A stretch of DNA of 64,000 nt from positions 92,526-156,525 of the forward strand of contig CAJNDS010000038.1 of assembly GCA_905221605.1 (NCBI GenBank), given 5' to 3'. The translations under genes and the position numbers were made by a program. Every line of letters begins with the position of its first letter. Position 1 is the stretch's first letter. Below, in pieces: positions 34,504-45,320 of this stretch. The notes under the pieces were generated by a model that was given only the letters and a program-made list of their open reading frames with translations, did not search any database and was not told the DNA's origin. The stretch comes from Symbiodinium natans (Eukaryota > Sar > Dinophyceae > Suessiales > Symbiodiniaceae).

Positions 34504-34999
34504 GGTTAAGGGATGTTAAGCAGATACACGCTTTGTTTTGGTGGGGGGGGGGGAGCGTGGAGACTCCGTTTTACCCTCCGCTTTGTACTTCATTGCTCAT
34601 CGGAACGAGCTCAGACCCTTGAAAAGACTGAAAATGCTAAGCGGATATGCGTTCAGGTTACTGTGTTTCAGCTCTGCCTGTGTCCATGTTCAAGCATTTT
34701 GATCGCATGAGAGAATCACAGCAATCCGAAGCGGCTCGCAGGACTTTGCCACAGCGCTGTGGGGTTCGGCGGGCGAACCGGCTGCCGCGGTCCGGTCCTC
34801 AAAAATGGCCCCTGCAGTAGGGCCTGAGGGGCAGCGGGTAGGCCTCTCAGAGTGCGGGGGAGTGCCCTCTGTAACATCACGAGTCTTCATGGGTGTCTTC
34901 CATAGGCCATAGGCCTCCCAGGGCGAGGGAACTAAAGCGTCATCAGGGCCTAAGACCAGAGTCATCGGAAACAGCGGATTTTTGTGTTCAAGGAAATCA

Positions 35000-35040
35000 T
35001 CATCATCATCATCGTCATCATCATCATCATCATCATCAGG
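35000..35040. repeat. (CAT)n trinucleotide repeat
   Basis: About 13 CAT/CGT units; it encodes poly-Asp on the minus strand or poly-Ser/His on the plus strand, none of it supported as coding. Confidence 0.9.
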
Positions 35041-35639
35041 TGGTCTTTCTAGCTCGACCACAAGCTTCAGTAGGTCGCACCAACGTGGCTCTGCATCCAG
35101 GGCCGAGCATCACGTAATCACAGTCTCCACGCATAAGCATCAGTGGGTCTCTACGCACACGGGTACCGTCAAAAGGATCGACCATCACCGTGTCCAGATT
35201 GGTGCCGTCACCGCACCGAGCATATCCGAGCAGTATGAGCATCAAGCAGGTTCCTCAAGATTTCCAGGGCCTGGCCTGGCCTTTGAAATCCAAAGCCCGC
35301 TGAGCTTGCAGCGTTGCAGCGTCACGGCGTTTCAGGGTTAGCACTCGTGTTTGTTTGTGTGTGTGTGTGTGCACCTGAACATGGTGATAGGTACCACTTG
35401 GTCATTTCCGTTCTCCGATTTTCCGCAGGGGATTGGGCCTGATGCTTCTACTCAATCCATGTGGAGTTTGGCCAGCTCCATGTACCTGCAACTTTTTCCA
35501 GGAGTCCCTTATGGGATTGCCCTGTACTGAGGTGATGCAGCCACTTCCGATTTCACTCTTCATTCTTTCTCTTTCTCTCTTCAGTCATGTCCAGCTGTGT
35601 GCATGTTTTAAGAGTTCGTGACTTGCCAAAGCGTGTGTC

Positions 35640-35792
35640 CGCGTCTCTGTGTCTCTGTGTCTCCGTGTCTCTCTGTCTCTGTGTCTCTGTGTCTCTGTGT
35701 CTCTCCGTGTGTGTCTGTCTGTCTGCGTGAGTCTGTCTGTGTGCGTCTGCGTCTGCGTCTGTGCGTCTCTGTGTGTGTGTGTGTGTGCGTGC
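35640..35792. repeat. TGTCTC-rich minisatellite
   Basis: Repeated (T/C)GTGTCTCTGTG, CTGTCTGTC and GTCTGC units over 150 bp. Confidence 0.9.
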
Positions 35793-36878
35793 ATAGGGTG
35801 GCGAGCGAAGCTCAGGCATCATTAGCCTCTCGGACGCCCCGCTCGTCCCCCCTTTGCTGCCCCTTACAATGTGCAGGTCGTGCAGCAGCACCGGTGGAGC
35901 ACTCAGTAACAGCAGAATGGCTCTGAACCGCTTCAGGGATTCATCTAAAGGGCATGCATGCCATCTGTGACGATCTGTGATCACCCCCGATGGTCCTCAG
36001 GGCTCGCCTGGCCCTTTCGAGTCCGGCCCACAAGCGCTCTGCGCACGATCTCGTGGCTTCGAAGTCGTCACGGGTCCTGTACTGCCGAGAGATACGTTCG
36101 CCACAGGTCCTGGAAGTGTCAAGCCGCACATGCCGCAGTCGCCGCGCCATCTCCCGAGCATATTATCTCGAAGTCCCAAGAACAGATAGCCACAGTCCCT
36201 GGTTTAAGGAACCGTTATGAACTATCTTTTCGCCTTAGCTGATGAGCTGCTAAGGCCGAGCATAATGCGACAGCGCTGACAGGCATGGGAGGGAGCCCGT
36301 CCACAGCTGGCCGCTGCTCCTTCCGTTTCGGTTTCACCTCTGTAGAACCTATAGGTATGCTAATGTCCTTTGAGAAAAATGCCGAACAGGTCTGATTTAG
36401 CCGGATTTCGAAGTTACTTGATATTACGTGATATATGTCTTCCGCGCTGAAGCTTCGTTAGGGATGCCTGTCCGGCGCAGCGTCGACTACGATACCCGCC
36501 ACGGCTCAAACGTGAAGTGCCTCTTCACACTCTGCCAAGTCCTGTAGGCCGAGAGGCCCATTCGCCATCCTGTTGCATTCCACCACTGCCACTGTAGATA
36601 TGTCTGCGTCTAACAGCGACAGATGGCATGACAGCACTGAACCACAGTCCACAACAGAAGCCTGCGAGCATGCGCGTCGCGCAGTACTCAGTACACCCCC
36701 CCCCGCAAGACCCTCTCCCTACTCGGACTCGCCGGACTCGAGTCGCGGCGCTGGTGGGCTCGGCTTCCTGCCAGCGCCTTGCGGGTCGCTCATGAGGCGG
36801 GGTTCTCAGAAATCAGATCTCTTTCCACGAAATTCCTAGAAATGCCTTGTAGATCCTGTAGGTCTACAGCCACTTGAG

Positions 36879-37020
36879 ATGGACATCAGCAATCTGCCTG
36901 AGAAACTGCAAGAACCAGCAGCTGTGGATGTCCCCTCGGAGGCAAAAGTTTCTGAGTACAGCAGCAGCAGCTGCCGAGCTTTGACAATGAACATTCACAG
37001 AAGGATTCGCCAGCTGGAGG
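36879..37020 (+). CDS. Candidate first exon, unidentified
   Basis: ATG at 36,879: MDISNLPEKLQEPAAVDVPS, then acidic and Ser-rich to HRRIRQLEG at about 37,022. It has coding-like composition. The frame stays open beyond but changes character there. It could be the 5' exon of the PP2C gene 3.3 kb downstream, but nothing links them. Confidence 0.3.
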
Positions 37021-37029
37021 GGAGGTGCC

Positions 37030-38030
37030 TGGCCCTCAGCGGCCCCAGCGTTTTATTAACGAAGCCGATGTCTTCGCACATGTTCGAAGTGTGTTCGAGG
37101 TGTGTTACCATGTGTTCGTGTTGTTCGGTTTGTTCTGCTTCGCCGAGGCGGCGCTCTTTTTCGGATCCTCGAAGCCAACGAAGCAGGAGCACTGCTGGCG
37201 AACCGTCGTTTTCAGTCCTACATTGTTTGTCTCTTGGACTGACACCTCTAAGAGGCTCGCAGTGGATCACAAAGTCTCAGGACACTGACCAACACTGTCT
37301 CCCCACGGCTGCCCGGGGTCCCCGTACGCCTGCTCCCAAGTCACCCGAAGTCACGCGATATCCTGCGATTTTTCCCTGATGGACTGCAATCGTCAAACTG
37401 TTTCCTATAGGCTATGGCGTCCACTCCATCCAAAACCAGCGCAGTGAGATGGAGGAGAGCTTGTGATGTGTATGTTACAGTATGTTTTTCTTAGAGTTGA
37501 CATCGTGGAAGATGCTGCGTCGCGCCTCTCCGCCTCGTAGCCCAGGACGCTCACCGGGCCGTACTGGGCGCTGCTTGCTGCAGCCCTTCCCTTCGAGCTC
37601 AGGTACTTGGTGGCTGTCCTTCCTTAGCAGAATATGGCAGATGTCTGGCGCATGTCAGGCAGAGAGGTGGCTTGGGAACCTCAGCTATTTCTCCGTCTTT
37701 GATGGGCCCGCTGATGCATGACTATTCACGATATTGGACTATCATGATGTTGCACTGTCGATTGCATCTTTGCGTGGGGGTGTTCAGGCACGGTGGCTCG
37801 CGAGCTGCCGAGTTCTCGAGTGACCGTGGTGACCCCAGCACCTGCCTGTATGTACTCATTTGGGTTTGTTCGTTTTTGGGGGCCCAGGTGTAAGAAGTGA
37901 ACACGGGTTGCACACCCGCGAAACATACCCCGAAACCTACCCCTGAAACATACCCTGATCCCAACACCTTTCGCCCGGCCCCCCTTGACCCATTTGCATC
38001 CTGAAACTTGGGATGACGGGACGTGGGCTG
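37030..38030. other. Stretch without a recognised gene
   Basis: No exon or repeat recognised; composition becomes C-rich towards the poly-C tract. Confidence 0.35.
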
Positions 38031-38037
38031 CCACCCT

Positions 38038-38038
<1 letters not shown>

Positions 38039-38130
<92 letters not shown>

Positions 38131-38270
38131 CTCCCCCCCGCTACCCCGCTCCCCCCCCCGCTCCCCCCCGCTCCCCCGCCCCCCGCCCGCTCCCCCTCGC
38201 TCCCCCCCACTCCCCCCGCTCACCGCCGCTCACCCCCGCTCCCCCCCGCTTGCCAGAAGTGCCAACGGTA
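38039..38270. repeat. 90-nt poly-C run followed by a CTCCCCCC minisatellite
   Basis: C at every position 38,039-38,128 as given, then CCCCCCGCTC / CCCCGCTCACC units to about 38,250. It creates spurious Pro- and Gly-rich ORFs. The exact homopolymer length depends on sequencing quality. Confidence 0.95.
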
Positions 38271-38423
38271 AAGAAGCGAGGGCCATGCGACCCATGGTCG
38301 GCATGTCAATCATATACCACTTTGGCTGACTTGGACAGTTTCCGCAAGTTATCGTATTGATCCCTAGGACCCTACTGAGTTGCGGGGCAGCTCGAAGTCT
38401 TAACAAGTCTAACTGTCCAACAT

Positions 38424-38620
38424 GTGAGCAGCCGAGCTGCACTGCTTCTGAATCTCGTTGCCGGCGTTGCTGGCACCCGCATCGGTTCTGCCACAAGACT
38501 CCTGGACAAAGCTTTCTTTGACACTGAGCACATGACAACTGCCCCACTCCTGAAAACGCGGAGCTCGCACCGGGACAACACACGAGTGGCTGGGTTAAGA
38601 CAAATTGTGCCCGAAGGGCA
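38424..38620 (+). CDS. Possible upstream PP2C exon (weak)
   Basis: The open frame GSATRLLDKAFFDTEHM resembles the helix of PP2C phosphatases that follows the DGHGG motif. No DGHGG is visible upstream, and the adjacent repeat element complicates the model. Low confidence. Confidence 0.2.
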
Positions 38621-38978
38621 AGGCCATAAAGTTTCCAGCCAGCAAGACCAAAGGCTGAGCTCAGAAGGCTGTTCAGAATACCTTTCTGCTTCACTTCGAA
38701 ATCGTCCTCGGTGCTGTAGGGGATTGGTCTGTCCGTCAGGCTTGTCAACACCGTTCATTGCTGCCATGCACAGCCAAGTTTATCACCTTATGGTTGGCAG
38801 AGACAGTGTCAGTGAGTCAGCGTCAGTGAGTCTACAGTTGCATTTGCTTGCTGGAGACATACACCCTTGCGCTTGACTCGTTGAACATGTCTGTGATTGC
38901 ATCATGGGTGAGCTCGCAATGTACGCAGTTTGCTGCGGCAGCGCATGACATGTTCGGGTAGCTTGCAATCTGCCACTG

Positions 38979-39401
38979 AAATTGTAAACGCTTGCGCGCG
39001 CCGCCTCGGCAGCCGGGCCGGCCCCAGGACAGGAAAGGAGGGAAGAGGGTTTCGCAAAAAAGGGAGGAAGGGGGGGGGTGGGGGGGGGGGGGGTGGGGGG
39101 TGGGGGGGTGGGGGGGGGGGGGGTGGGGGGGGGGGGGTGGGGGGGGTGGGGGGGGTGGGTGGGGGGGGGGGGGGGTTGGGGGATTTTTGAGGCACTCCCC
39201 TGTAGGAGCCACCGACAGCGGGACCCTCCACGGCATCGGTTTGCAGCTCCTCCAAGGGATTGGGGGGGGTCCCACAGGGCGGGGGGGGGGGGGGTGGCGT
39301 CAGAAAGTTTGGCATGGCAGAAAGGGTTGGGTTAGGGGGAAGGAGGCCCGATCCGAGTCTGCTTGTTCCAGACGCTTCTCGGCAGGAAGCCGAGGCGAAT
39401 G
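38979..39401 (+). repeat. Dispersed repeat, copy 2
   Basis: AATTGTAAACG at 38,979, an inserted GC-rich and poly-G/T block (39,069-39,178), then TTTTTGAGGCACTCCCCTG through AGGAAGCCGAGGCGAAT, collinear with copy 1 at 15,001-15,245. Confidence 0.85.
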
Positions 39402-39409
39402 TTCATGTT

Positions 39410-40320
39410 GGTGGAATCTCAACACTTGCCACGTCACCCCAACGGCATGTTGGTGTGTCCCAGCTGAAAGGGAGCCATGAGCTTCCATCCGTAAGGGTCG
39501 CCGCACTGGTTGCCGACAGATTGGAACTTTCGTGGAACTTTCGTAATTGAGCCAGCAAGCAAGGTCTTTTCAGTCTCCTCGTGGAAAATCGCGACGAGCT
39601 GCATGCGGAGCCTCGGAATTGTAGTAACTCTAGTCGGTTGCCGCCGCCTTAGTATTTGACATTGTTTCTACGCTGGTGACCGCTGGTGGTTGATCAGGAG
39701 CCGGAACTTGCGCTGCAGAAAGCCTTTGCACAGACGGAGGCTCGCAGCATCTGGGTTGGACGGCGTGACTAACGACATGTGAGATGAGGACATTTGCGTG
39801 TTTCAGGCATTCTGCGTCATTCTTGATACAGGCTAGCACTTACATAACTCAAATATTATTTCTCTTATATGAACATGTGTGTGTGTGTGTTGCCGAATTA
39901 CTGAGCTGACACCGAGGCCGATTGGTTGACGCTAGCCAGACAAGAGGACCTCATGGACGGTGCCCCCACCCTGCCTCTCTGCTCTGAAATCTCCTGCTCT
40001 TGAGCTCTACAACCAACGGTCGTTCATCGATGTTCATCATAAATCATTAGAAGCCCCCAAATATGTTCTAGATTCTGTAGCTTTCTTACAGCTGTTCGTC
40101 CTTCCTTTTTTGAGGTACAACGGCAGCAGTGGTGGTGGTCGACCGCATGGCCCAGCTGCCAGTTCACTTGCTAGAGTGCTCAAAAAATTAGCTCCCTTTG
40201 CGACGTGTCGTGTATGAATAGTCAGCTTCGCAAAGCCTGCAGCCCTTATAGGGATTCAACTCTCAGGGCATAGTCTCACACTGGCCAGCACTACAACAAT
40301 GGTTTACACGGTGTTGCTTG
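39410..40320. other. Stretch without a recognised gene
   Basis: Holds a (GT)n run (39,875-39,892). PP2C N-terminal exons would be expected nearby if the gene is complete, but none was recognised. Confidence 0.4.
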
Positions 40321-40324
40321 TCAG

Positions 40325-41914
40325 TTTGTGCGAGTCGCGCGAGAGGCTGGCCGCTGCATCGTTGGCAACGTGGGTGACAGCGAGGCCCTGGTTGACTTGC
40401 CATCACTTCCACGTATTTCCGTGCTCCGAGATGAGACTTGGTATGACTTGGTGAGGTGATGCTTGGAGGGCGGAGCCCCGATGGCAGCATCTACGCTCAG
40501 GCTCTCACGGAAGTTCACCATTGCAAGAGGCCGGGGTTTCTTTGCTGGGCTTTTCTGACTGCCTATTGCTTTGCTTGCCTTCTTGAATTCTTGGGCCTTT
40601 CGTGGGTTTCTTCGCTCAAAGCTCTCCTCGACACTCTCCTCTGCAAGGAGCCATGAGGAGTCGCAGCGCATCCAGGAAGGGGGTGCGCAGGGTACAAGCC
40701 GGATGGGCCTTCATTCACAGATGAAGGCATACATCAAGGTCTTGTACTATGGTTGCCGCTCTGAGGCTTAAAGAAATTAGATTCTAGATACTTGGCAGTT
40801 AGATGCCAAGTTACCTTCTGAAGGATCTTGGCGGCCGCGTTTGGCACGGTCGGCTAGGCTGGCCATTCTGATATTCCGGTCTTGAGGGCACTTCTTGCTT
40901 CGAGTTTTCATGTTGGTGTGATTCCTGTGCGCGTTGTGTCCCTCACTTCGCCCTTAAGCCTTACGCTGCAGCTTCATGCCGTATCTACTCTGGCCATTAC
41001 ACCCACCTTAGCTTTGAGCCACCTTTGAAGGCGCTCTCTCTGCACTTTAGGTTTGAAGGCTGTGCAGGAGTCAGGTTCCTCTTGCACGGCTGGGGAGGAG
41101 TTTGCAGTGTAAACCAAGTGACTGGCGCAGGGAGGCTCTTGTTCCCTTTGGCAGGCCATCCGAAGATCAGTCCCCAGGCGGGTGAGAATCCTTCCACATC
41201 TCCCGTGTGAGTCCTTCGGATACTGTGTCGGAGGTCCTCTCATTGTCAGTATCTCGCGCCATCGGAGATCTTTTCTTCAAAGATGACAAGTGCCCTGGCT
41301 ACAGCTGGGTATGCCCTGTGAAGTGCAGAGTCCTTGCAGTTTCTCACCGGGTCACCTTCGCCTTGCTCAGCTTAGAGTGCATGGGTATGGGGAGGTTCAC
41401 CGGTGGCATGGCTTCGGGCCTGACAGCGGACCCATACATCCGCTCAGCGGAGGCCCGTGCGCGGGCCGTCTCTCTCCATCACTTTCTTGTGCTCTCGCCC
41501 TCTCCTCTTTCTCTCTGCTCTCCGCTTTTGTTCTTCTTCTTATGTTGGAGCCACAGGTATGTCAGGGAAGGCTTCAGCACGAGTTCCTGCTGATCGGCTG
41601 CGATGGGCTTTGGGACACCGTCTCCTACGAGCAGGAGGGGAGGGGGGGGGGCAAGTCGGCAAGTCATGGCAAGTCATGGCAAGTCATACTCAGACTCTTA
41701 CCAAAGCTACGCGTCTCACTCCAGAGGCCGCGGCGCTGGTCCTGGAGAAGCTGGGGGAAGGAGAGGAGCCCCAGGCCATCAGCGAGGCGCATGGCTCGTT
41801 ACTGTAGGACTTTCGTTTGTGAAATTTCTTCCCTGGCCGCGGAAGGCATTGGTTCGTGTGGCGCGTGACGCGGGATCTATGGACAACATCACCGTGATGG
41901 TCGTTGCGTTCTGA
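40325..41914 (+). CDS. PP2C-type (PPM) Ser/Thr protein phosphatase, multi-exon
   Basis: Metal-dependent PP2C phosphatases remove phosphate from Ser/Thr. Ordered motifs: FVRVAREAGRCIVGNVGDSE (from 40,325, directly after TTGTCAG), GSIYAQALTEVHHCKRP (40,484-~40,533), EESQRIQEGGA (40,655-40,690), SVSRAIGDLFFK (41,249-41,284), GLTADPYIRSAEAR (41,418-~41,459), EFLLIGCDGLWDTVSYEQE (41,581-41,637), TPEAAALVLEKLGEGEEPQA (41,721-~41,790) and VRVARDAGSMDNITVMVVAF with TGA at 41,912-41,914. The metal-binding Asp residues of DGLWD and of SMDN are present. The N-terminal DGHGG motif is not seen, and the segment between QEGGA and SRAIGD is not resolved. Junctions are mostly AG-ended but several donors are ambiguous. 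Confidence 0.85.
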
Positions 41915-42311
41915 CATTTGAAATCAATTTACGCGCAGCTGTTTCACAAACACTTGAGCGCGGATGGGTCGGGAGTCAAAAGCAGCTCCAAGTAGCCAAG
42001 AAAGGGCCAGGAAAGGACACAATCGTTTTCTCTTTCTTCAGTCGTTTGCTTAACATGGTCGTTGTGTAGGACGGCTTAATTATTAAAAAAGGGGACCTTC
42101 AACTTCTCCTACGCAGAATGTCACTCTCCTCACATACATCATCCCATCCCCCGATGATTTAACCCCCCCCCCAGCAATAGAAACTCGAAATGTGTTTGTA
42201 CTTTTAGGGGGATGTTTTTGTCCAATGTCATGTTCGGGGTCCAAAGGGTTTAGGGTCTAGGCTTCAGGGTTCGGAGGGTTTAGGAAATTAATTGCTGAAA
42301 CCCTGAGAGCG

Positions 42312-42350
<39 letters not shown>

Positions 42351-43250
42351 TGCACTCATGAGCAAGGGAGCTTCAGGATGTTGGTTGGTTTGAGGCTTTT
42401 GGGAGCCTTCAACCCACCCCCCCCCAATTCGGAGTAGGGTTTAGAAGGCGGGGTCGGTTTCGGCAGGATTTTCCGGAAAGTGTTTTTGTAATTAGGGGTA
42501 CGTTTAGGAGGAAGTGATGACTTCTGTTGATTTCACCGCCCGGTTTCCAACCTGCCCCAGTCTCATTCGCCGTACTATATTTCGTGTTTTCATTCGTTCG
42601 TTTGTTGCTGTTGTCCTTTCTGCTGGTTCCCTGTTGTATTCGTTCATTCTTCTGCTACCACGTGAATCAAAGGTGAAATGGCCTTTCTGTGGCAGGCCCT
42701 GCCTCGCAAATTGCTAGACGACGCAAGAAGAACCTGCCAGGGGAATTTTTCCTGGGTGCGATGTCAGTGATGTGGGTCATTCGCAGGTGGGGCAATATAC
42801 TGCCTCCTGCAGTTTTAGTGTTGAAATCAGGGGGCTCAAGTCCACGAGCCCGACGGAGACTAATGAGGCTGGAATGTGGCCGGTGTTGTTTCGGGTCCAT
42901 TGTTCATTGTGGACGGGGTGGGCACCGCGTTTTCTGTCCTCATCTCGGTGGCGGGGGATGTCCACTAGTGTTGGGCATAGCCCAAAAAGCGAAGTAGCAA
43001 TGAACCATAGGCCGAATTCGTCGCAGCATCCGTTGATGATCCTGTTTGGGACACACAGGAGTCTAAAGGATGCAGGAGTACTGGGGGCACCGGTTGATTC
43101 TCAACTCCTCGAGTTGCGTCTGTCGGCACTGTAAAGGCTGCTGCCAGCCAGTCGCATGTCGCGCCTATTGCTTGAAGCACTCAGCCAGTGAGGCTCCACA
43201 GGGGCCTATGGCGTAGAGAAGAGTAGGATCAGAACAGTAGATGTGAAGGG
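41915..43250. other. Intergenic or intronic stretch with simple repeats
   Basis: Poly-C (42,164-42,173), a degenerate TTTAGGG patch (42,247-42,290) and (GA)n (42,313-42,346). Between 42,500 and 43,250 only unsupported short ORFs are seen. Confidence 0.45.
42313..42346. repeat. (GA)n microsatellite
   Basis: GAGAGA run of about 32 nt. Confidence 0.9.
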
Positions 43251-43494
43251 CTGACTTCAGCTGGCCCACAATAGTGATGAGAACTTCATTGCCATCCCAG
43301 GCCACAGCACTTATGTGGAGTTTCTGCCGGGTTTGTGTAGCAACTGCTGATCACACTACACACTGTGTTGCTGGCCTTCTTGCCCGGAACAGGACGCTTT
43401 GGATGATGGAGCAACTGCCATTATGTTAAGGCCAGGAGAGCCAAGTGCTCCACCTTGCTCCACATTGCACATGGCGCCACGTCGCACATTCCTT

Positions 43495-44354
43495 CGCCAG
43501 GCGGTTGCCTTCAAAGCTTGCGACTGACAAGCTGTTGGAAGTACTGGATGAGATTGCTGAAGGCGCGCGCTCATTACCCGTTTGACCTGGCCGTAGAACC
43601 CCCGATCTCAGGACGATACGACTTTGTGTATGTGCCTCACGACCGGCACAAGGATTGCAATGTGGCTCTTGCTTTCGTGAACTTTGAGGATCATCAGTCC
43701 GCGCGGATTCTTTGGCATCAACAAGCGCTGGATGTTGGGTACCCCATAGTACCCCAGAGTACCACAGAGTGAGCTGCCAGTACGAGCAGAATCTCCGAGG
43801 ATCGGCAGATGGGGTTGTGTTGGGGTGCAGTGGCTAAAACTTATAGTTCATGGCGGACCTCTGCCGTCCAAGCTGACATCTGCAAATAGTTGTGGTCAGT
43901 AGCAGCATGTAGCAGCTACACATTGAGAAACATCCGATCAACCTTCGACGACTTGTGAATGATACCATGAAGATTTTCAGGGGGCTTCTCCGAAGGCTGT
44001 AGCCTGTGGCATTCGCTTGTCATTGTGCGTTCGTCACATGGCCAAGTGCCTTCGTCCAACTCTGCTGCTTTGATCATGGCTCGTGTGCATTTTGCCGTGT
44101 CGTGTGTGCATCGTGCATGTTTCGCCAAGGAAAGCCTTCGATGCCATGCGGAACAAGCACCATCCGGTGCTTGGATCCAGCGTGAGGGTGTCCACGGTCG
44201 CTGCCCCGGAACCAGCTGCATTAGGCCGTTTTCTGACCGTTTCCGCCCTGCCTATGGCCACAATCTAACCATGAAGCCCATCTCCGCACCTCCATCCGAG
44301 AAGGAAGATGTCACGGCTGCACTGGGTAGCATGACCTTCATGAATCTACAATAG
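43495..44354 (+). CDS. Mei2-like RNA-binding protein, C-terminal RRM
   Basis: YDFVYVPHD (RNP2-like) and CNVALAFVNFED (RNP1-like), 43,616-43,690, are the hallmark of the C-terminal RRM of Mei2-like proteins, an RNA-binding family expanded in dinoflagellates. The preceding helix LPSKLATDKLLEVLDEIAEG (43,505-43,566) fits the start of that RRM but lies in a different frame, so an intron or frameshift lies near 43,570. Downstream, HNLTMKPISAPPSEKEDVTA to a TAG at 44,352 (ORF 44,025-44,354) may be the C-terminus. A short upstream piece, ENFIAIPGHSTYVEFLPGLC (43,280-43,345), is possible. Exon joins are not resolved. Confidence 0.65.
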
Positions 44355-44619
44355 ATGACAACACCATGAAGAAAAACTTCAACCCTCCACCACCCTCCTC
44401 CCTTCCTCGTACAAAAGACTATATGAACCCGCAGCTCAGAGAAAGAAGGCAAGCGAATGAAAGCACCGCGCCGTGCATGATGGTGCATGTTCGATGCACA
44501 AAGTCACTGAAAGGTCTTTCCTAGCGGAGGAAGGATGAGGCTTTGTTCTTCCTGTGGGGTGTAGGCGATTGCAGGCAAAAGCAGGCCTGTATTGTCGTAA
44601 GGGAAGAGACAGTGAAGAG

Positions 44620-45320
44620 AGATTCAGATATTCCAGGAGAATGAAGACGGGCTCAAATTCTAAACCTCTGGGCCTCCAAAGGCTGAAATCCAGGGCTTGA
44701 ATGACAACCTGGCCTTTTTTGTGGCAAGGCGCTTCTCCCTTCGTGCATCTGGGATCTGCGAGCGTTTGGCCCTTGAGTTGGCGGGATTCCCAAGACCTTC
44801 ATACGCAGGTTCGGGCTGCAAGAAGTGGAGAACCCACATGCTCCCCGGGTCTTCGAGAACGGACAGCCGCAGTCGCTGTTGGAGGTGCCAAGTCTCCCGA
44901 GTTTCGAGCGATCTTCGGGCGTTTTCAAGTCACAGCTATCTTCGGGCGTTTTCAAGTCACAGCTGACGTGCAGGCAGTGAAAAAGCATGTCGACATGGAC
45001 CTGATAGCGCAGGCCACTGTTTGAGGGTTTTGGGTGCGAGTGCTGGGTGATTGCTACCTTCTAACCGATTTTAGCCACAAACCCTTGCATGCTGTAGTGA
45101 CTGTAGTGACTCTAGTGCACGTCTCTTTTCTTCTCTTTGTAAACGCTGGCGCACGCCGCCCGCACCTCGGAGATTCCCACACGGGATGCACAGGCGGAAA
45201 GCGACCTCGGCGGGGAGCAACCTCCGTTTACCCGAAGCAAGCCAAGAAAGCCAAGCAAGCCCCAAAGAGAGCGCATTCTCTTGAGCGAACTGAAGGATGC
45301 CGTGGGAGTCCGAAACAGGT
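44620..45320 (+). CDS. Exon-like segments, unidentified gene
   Basis: EIQIFQENEDGLKF (44,620-44,661) and, better supported, EIPTRDAQAESDLGGEQPPF with RSKPRKPSKPQRERILLSEL (45,168-45,319), which ends KDAVGVRN before a possible AG|GTAGCG donor. Charged and Pro-rich; no family recognised. Confidence 0.35.
44909..44963. repeat. 26-bp tandem duplication
   Basis: Two copies of (GA/CT)ATCTTCGGGCGTTTTCAAG ending TCACAGCT. Confidence 0.9.

Larger units (their letters stand above)
34510..36878. other. Mostly simple-sequence DNA without a recognised gene
   Basis: Contains poly-G (34,541-34,552), a CAT/ATC trinucleotide tract (about 34,998-35,038), (GT)n (35,354-35,372) and a long TGTCTC/TGTGTC tract (35,640-35,790). 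A minus-strand open stretch at 35,941-36,150 (RTRDDFEATRSCAERLWAGL) has coding-like composition but no family. Confidence 0.5.

Noticed and set aside
35553..36150. Minus-strand gene suggested by RTRDDFEATRSCAERLWAGL and neighbouring open frames
   Set aside because: Coding-like composition in more than one frame, no family and no splice context; kept only as a note in the stretch description.
37722..38360. Long Gly-rich and Pro-rich ORFs on both strands
   Set aside because: They are translations of the poly-C run and CTCCCCCC minisatellite; no non-repetitive coding sequence.
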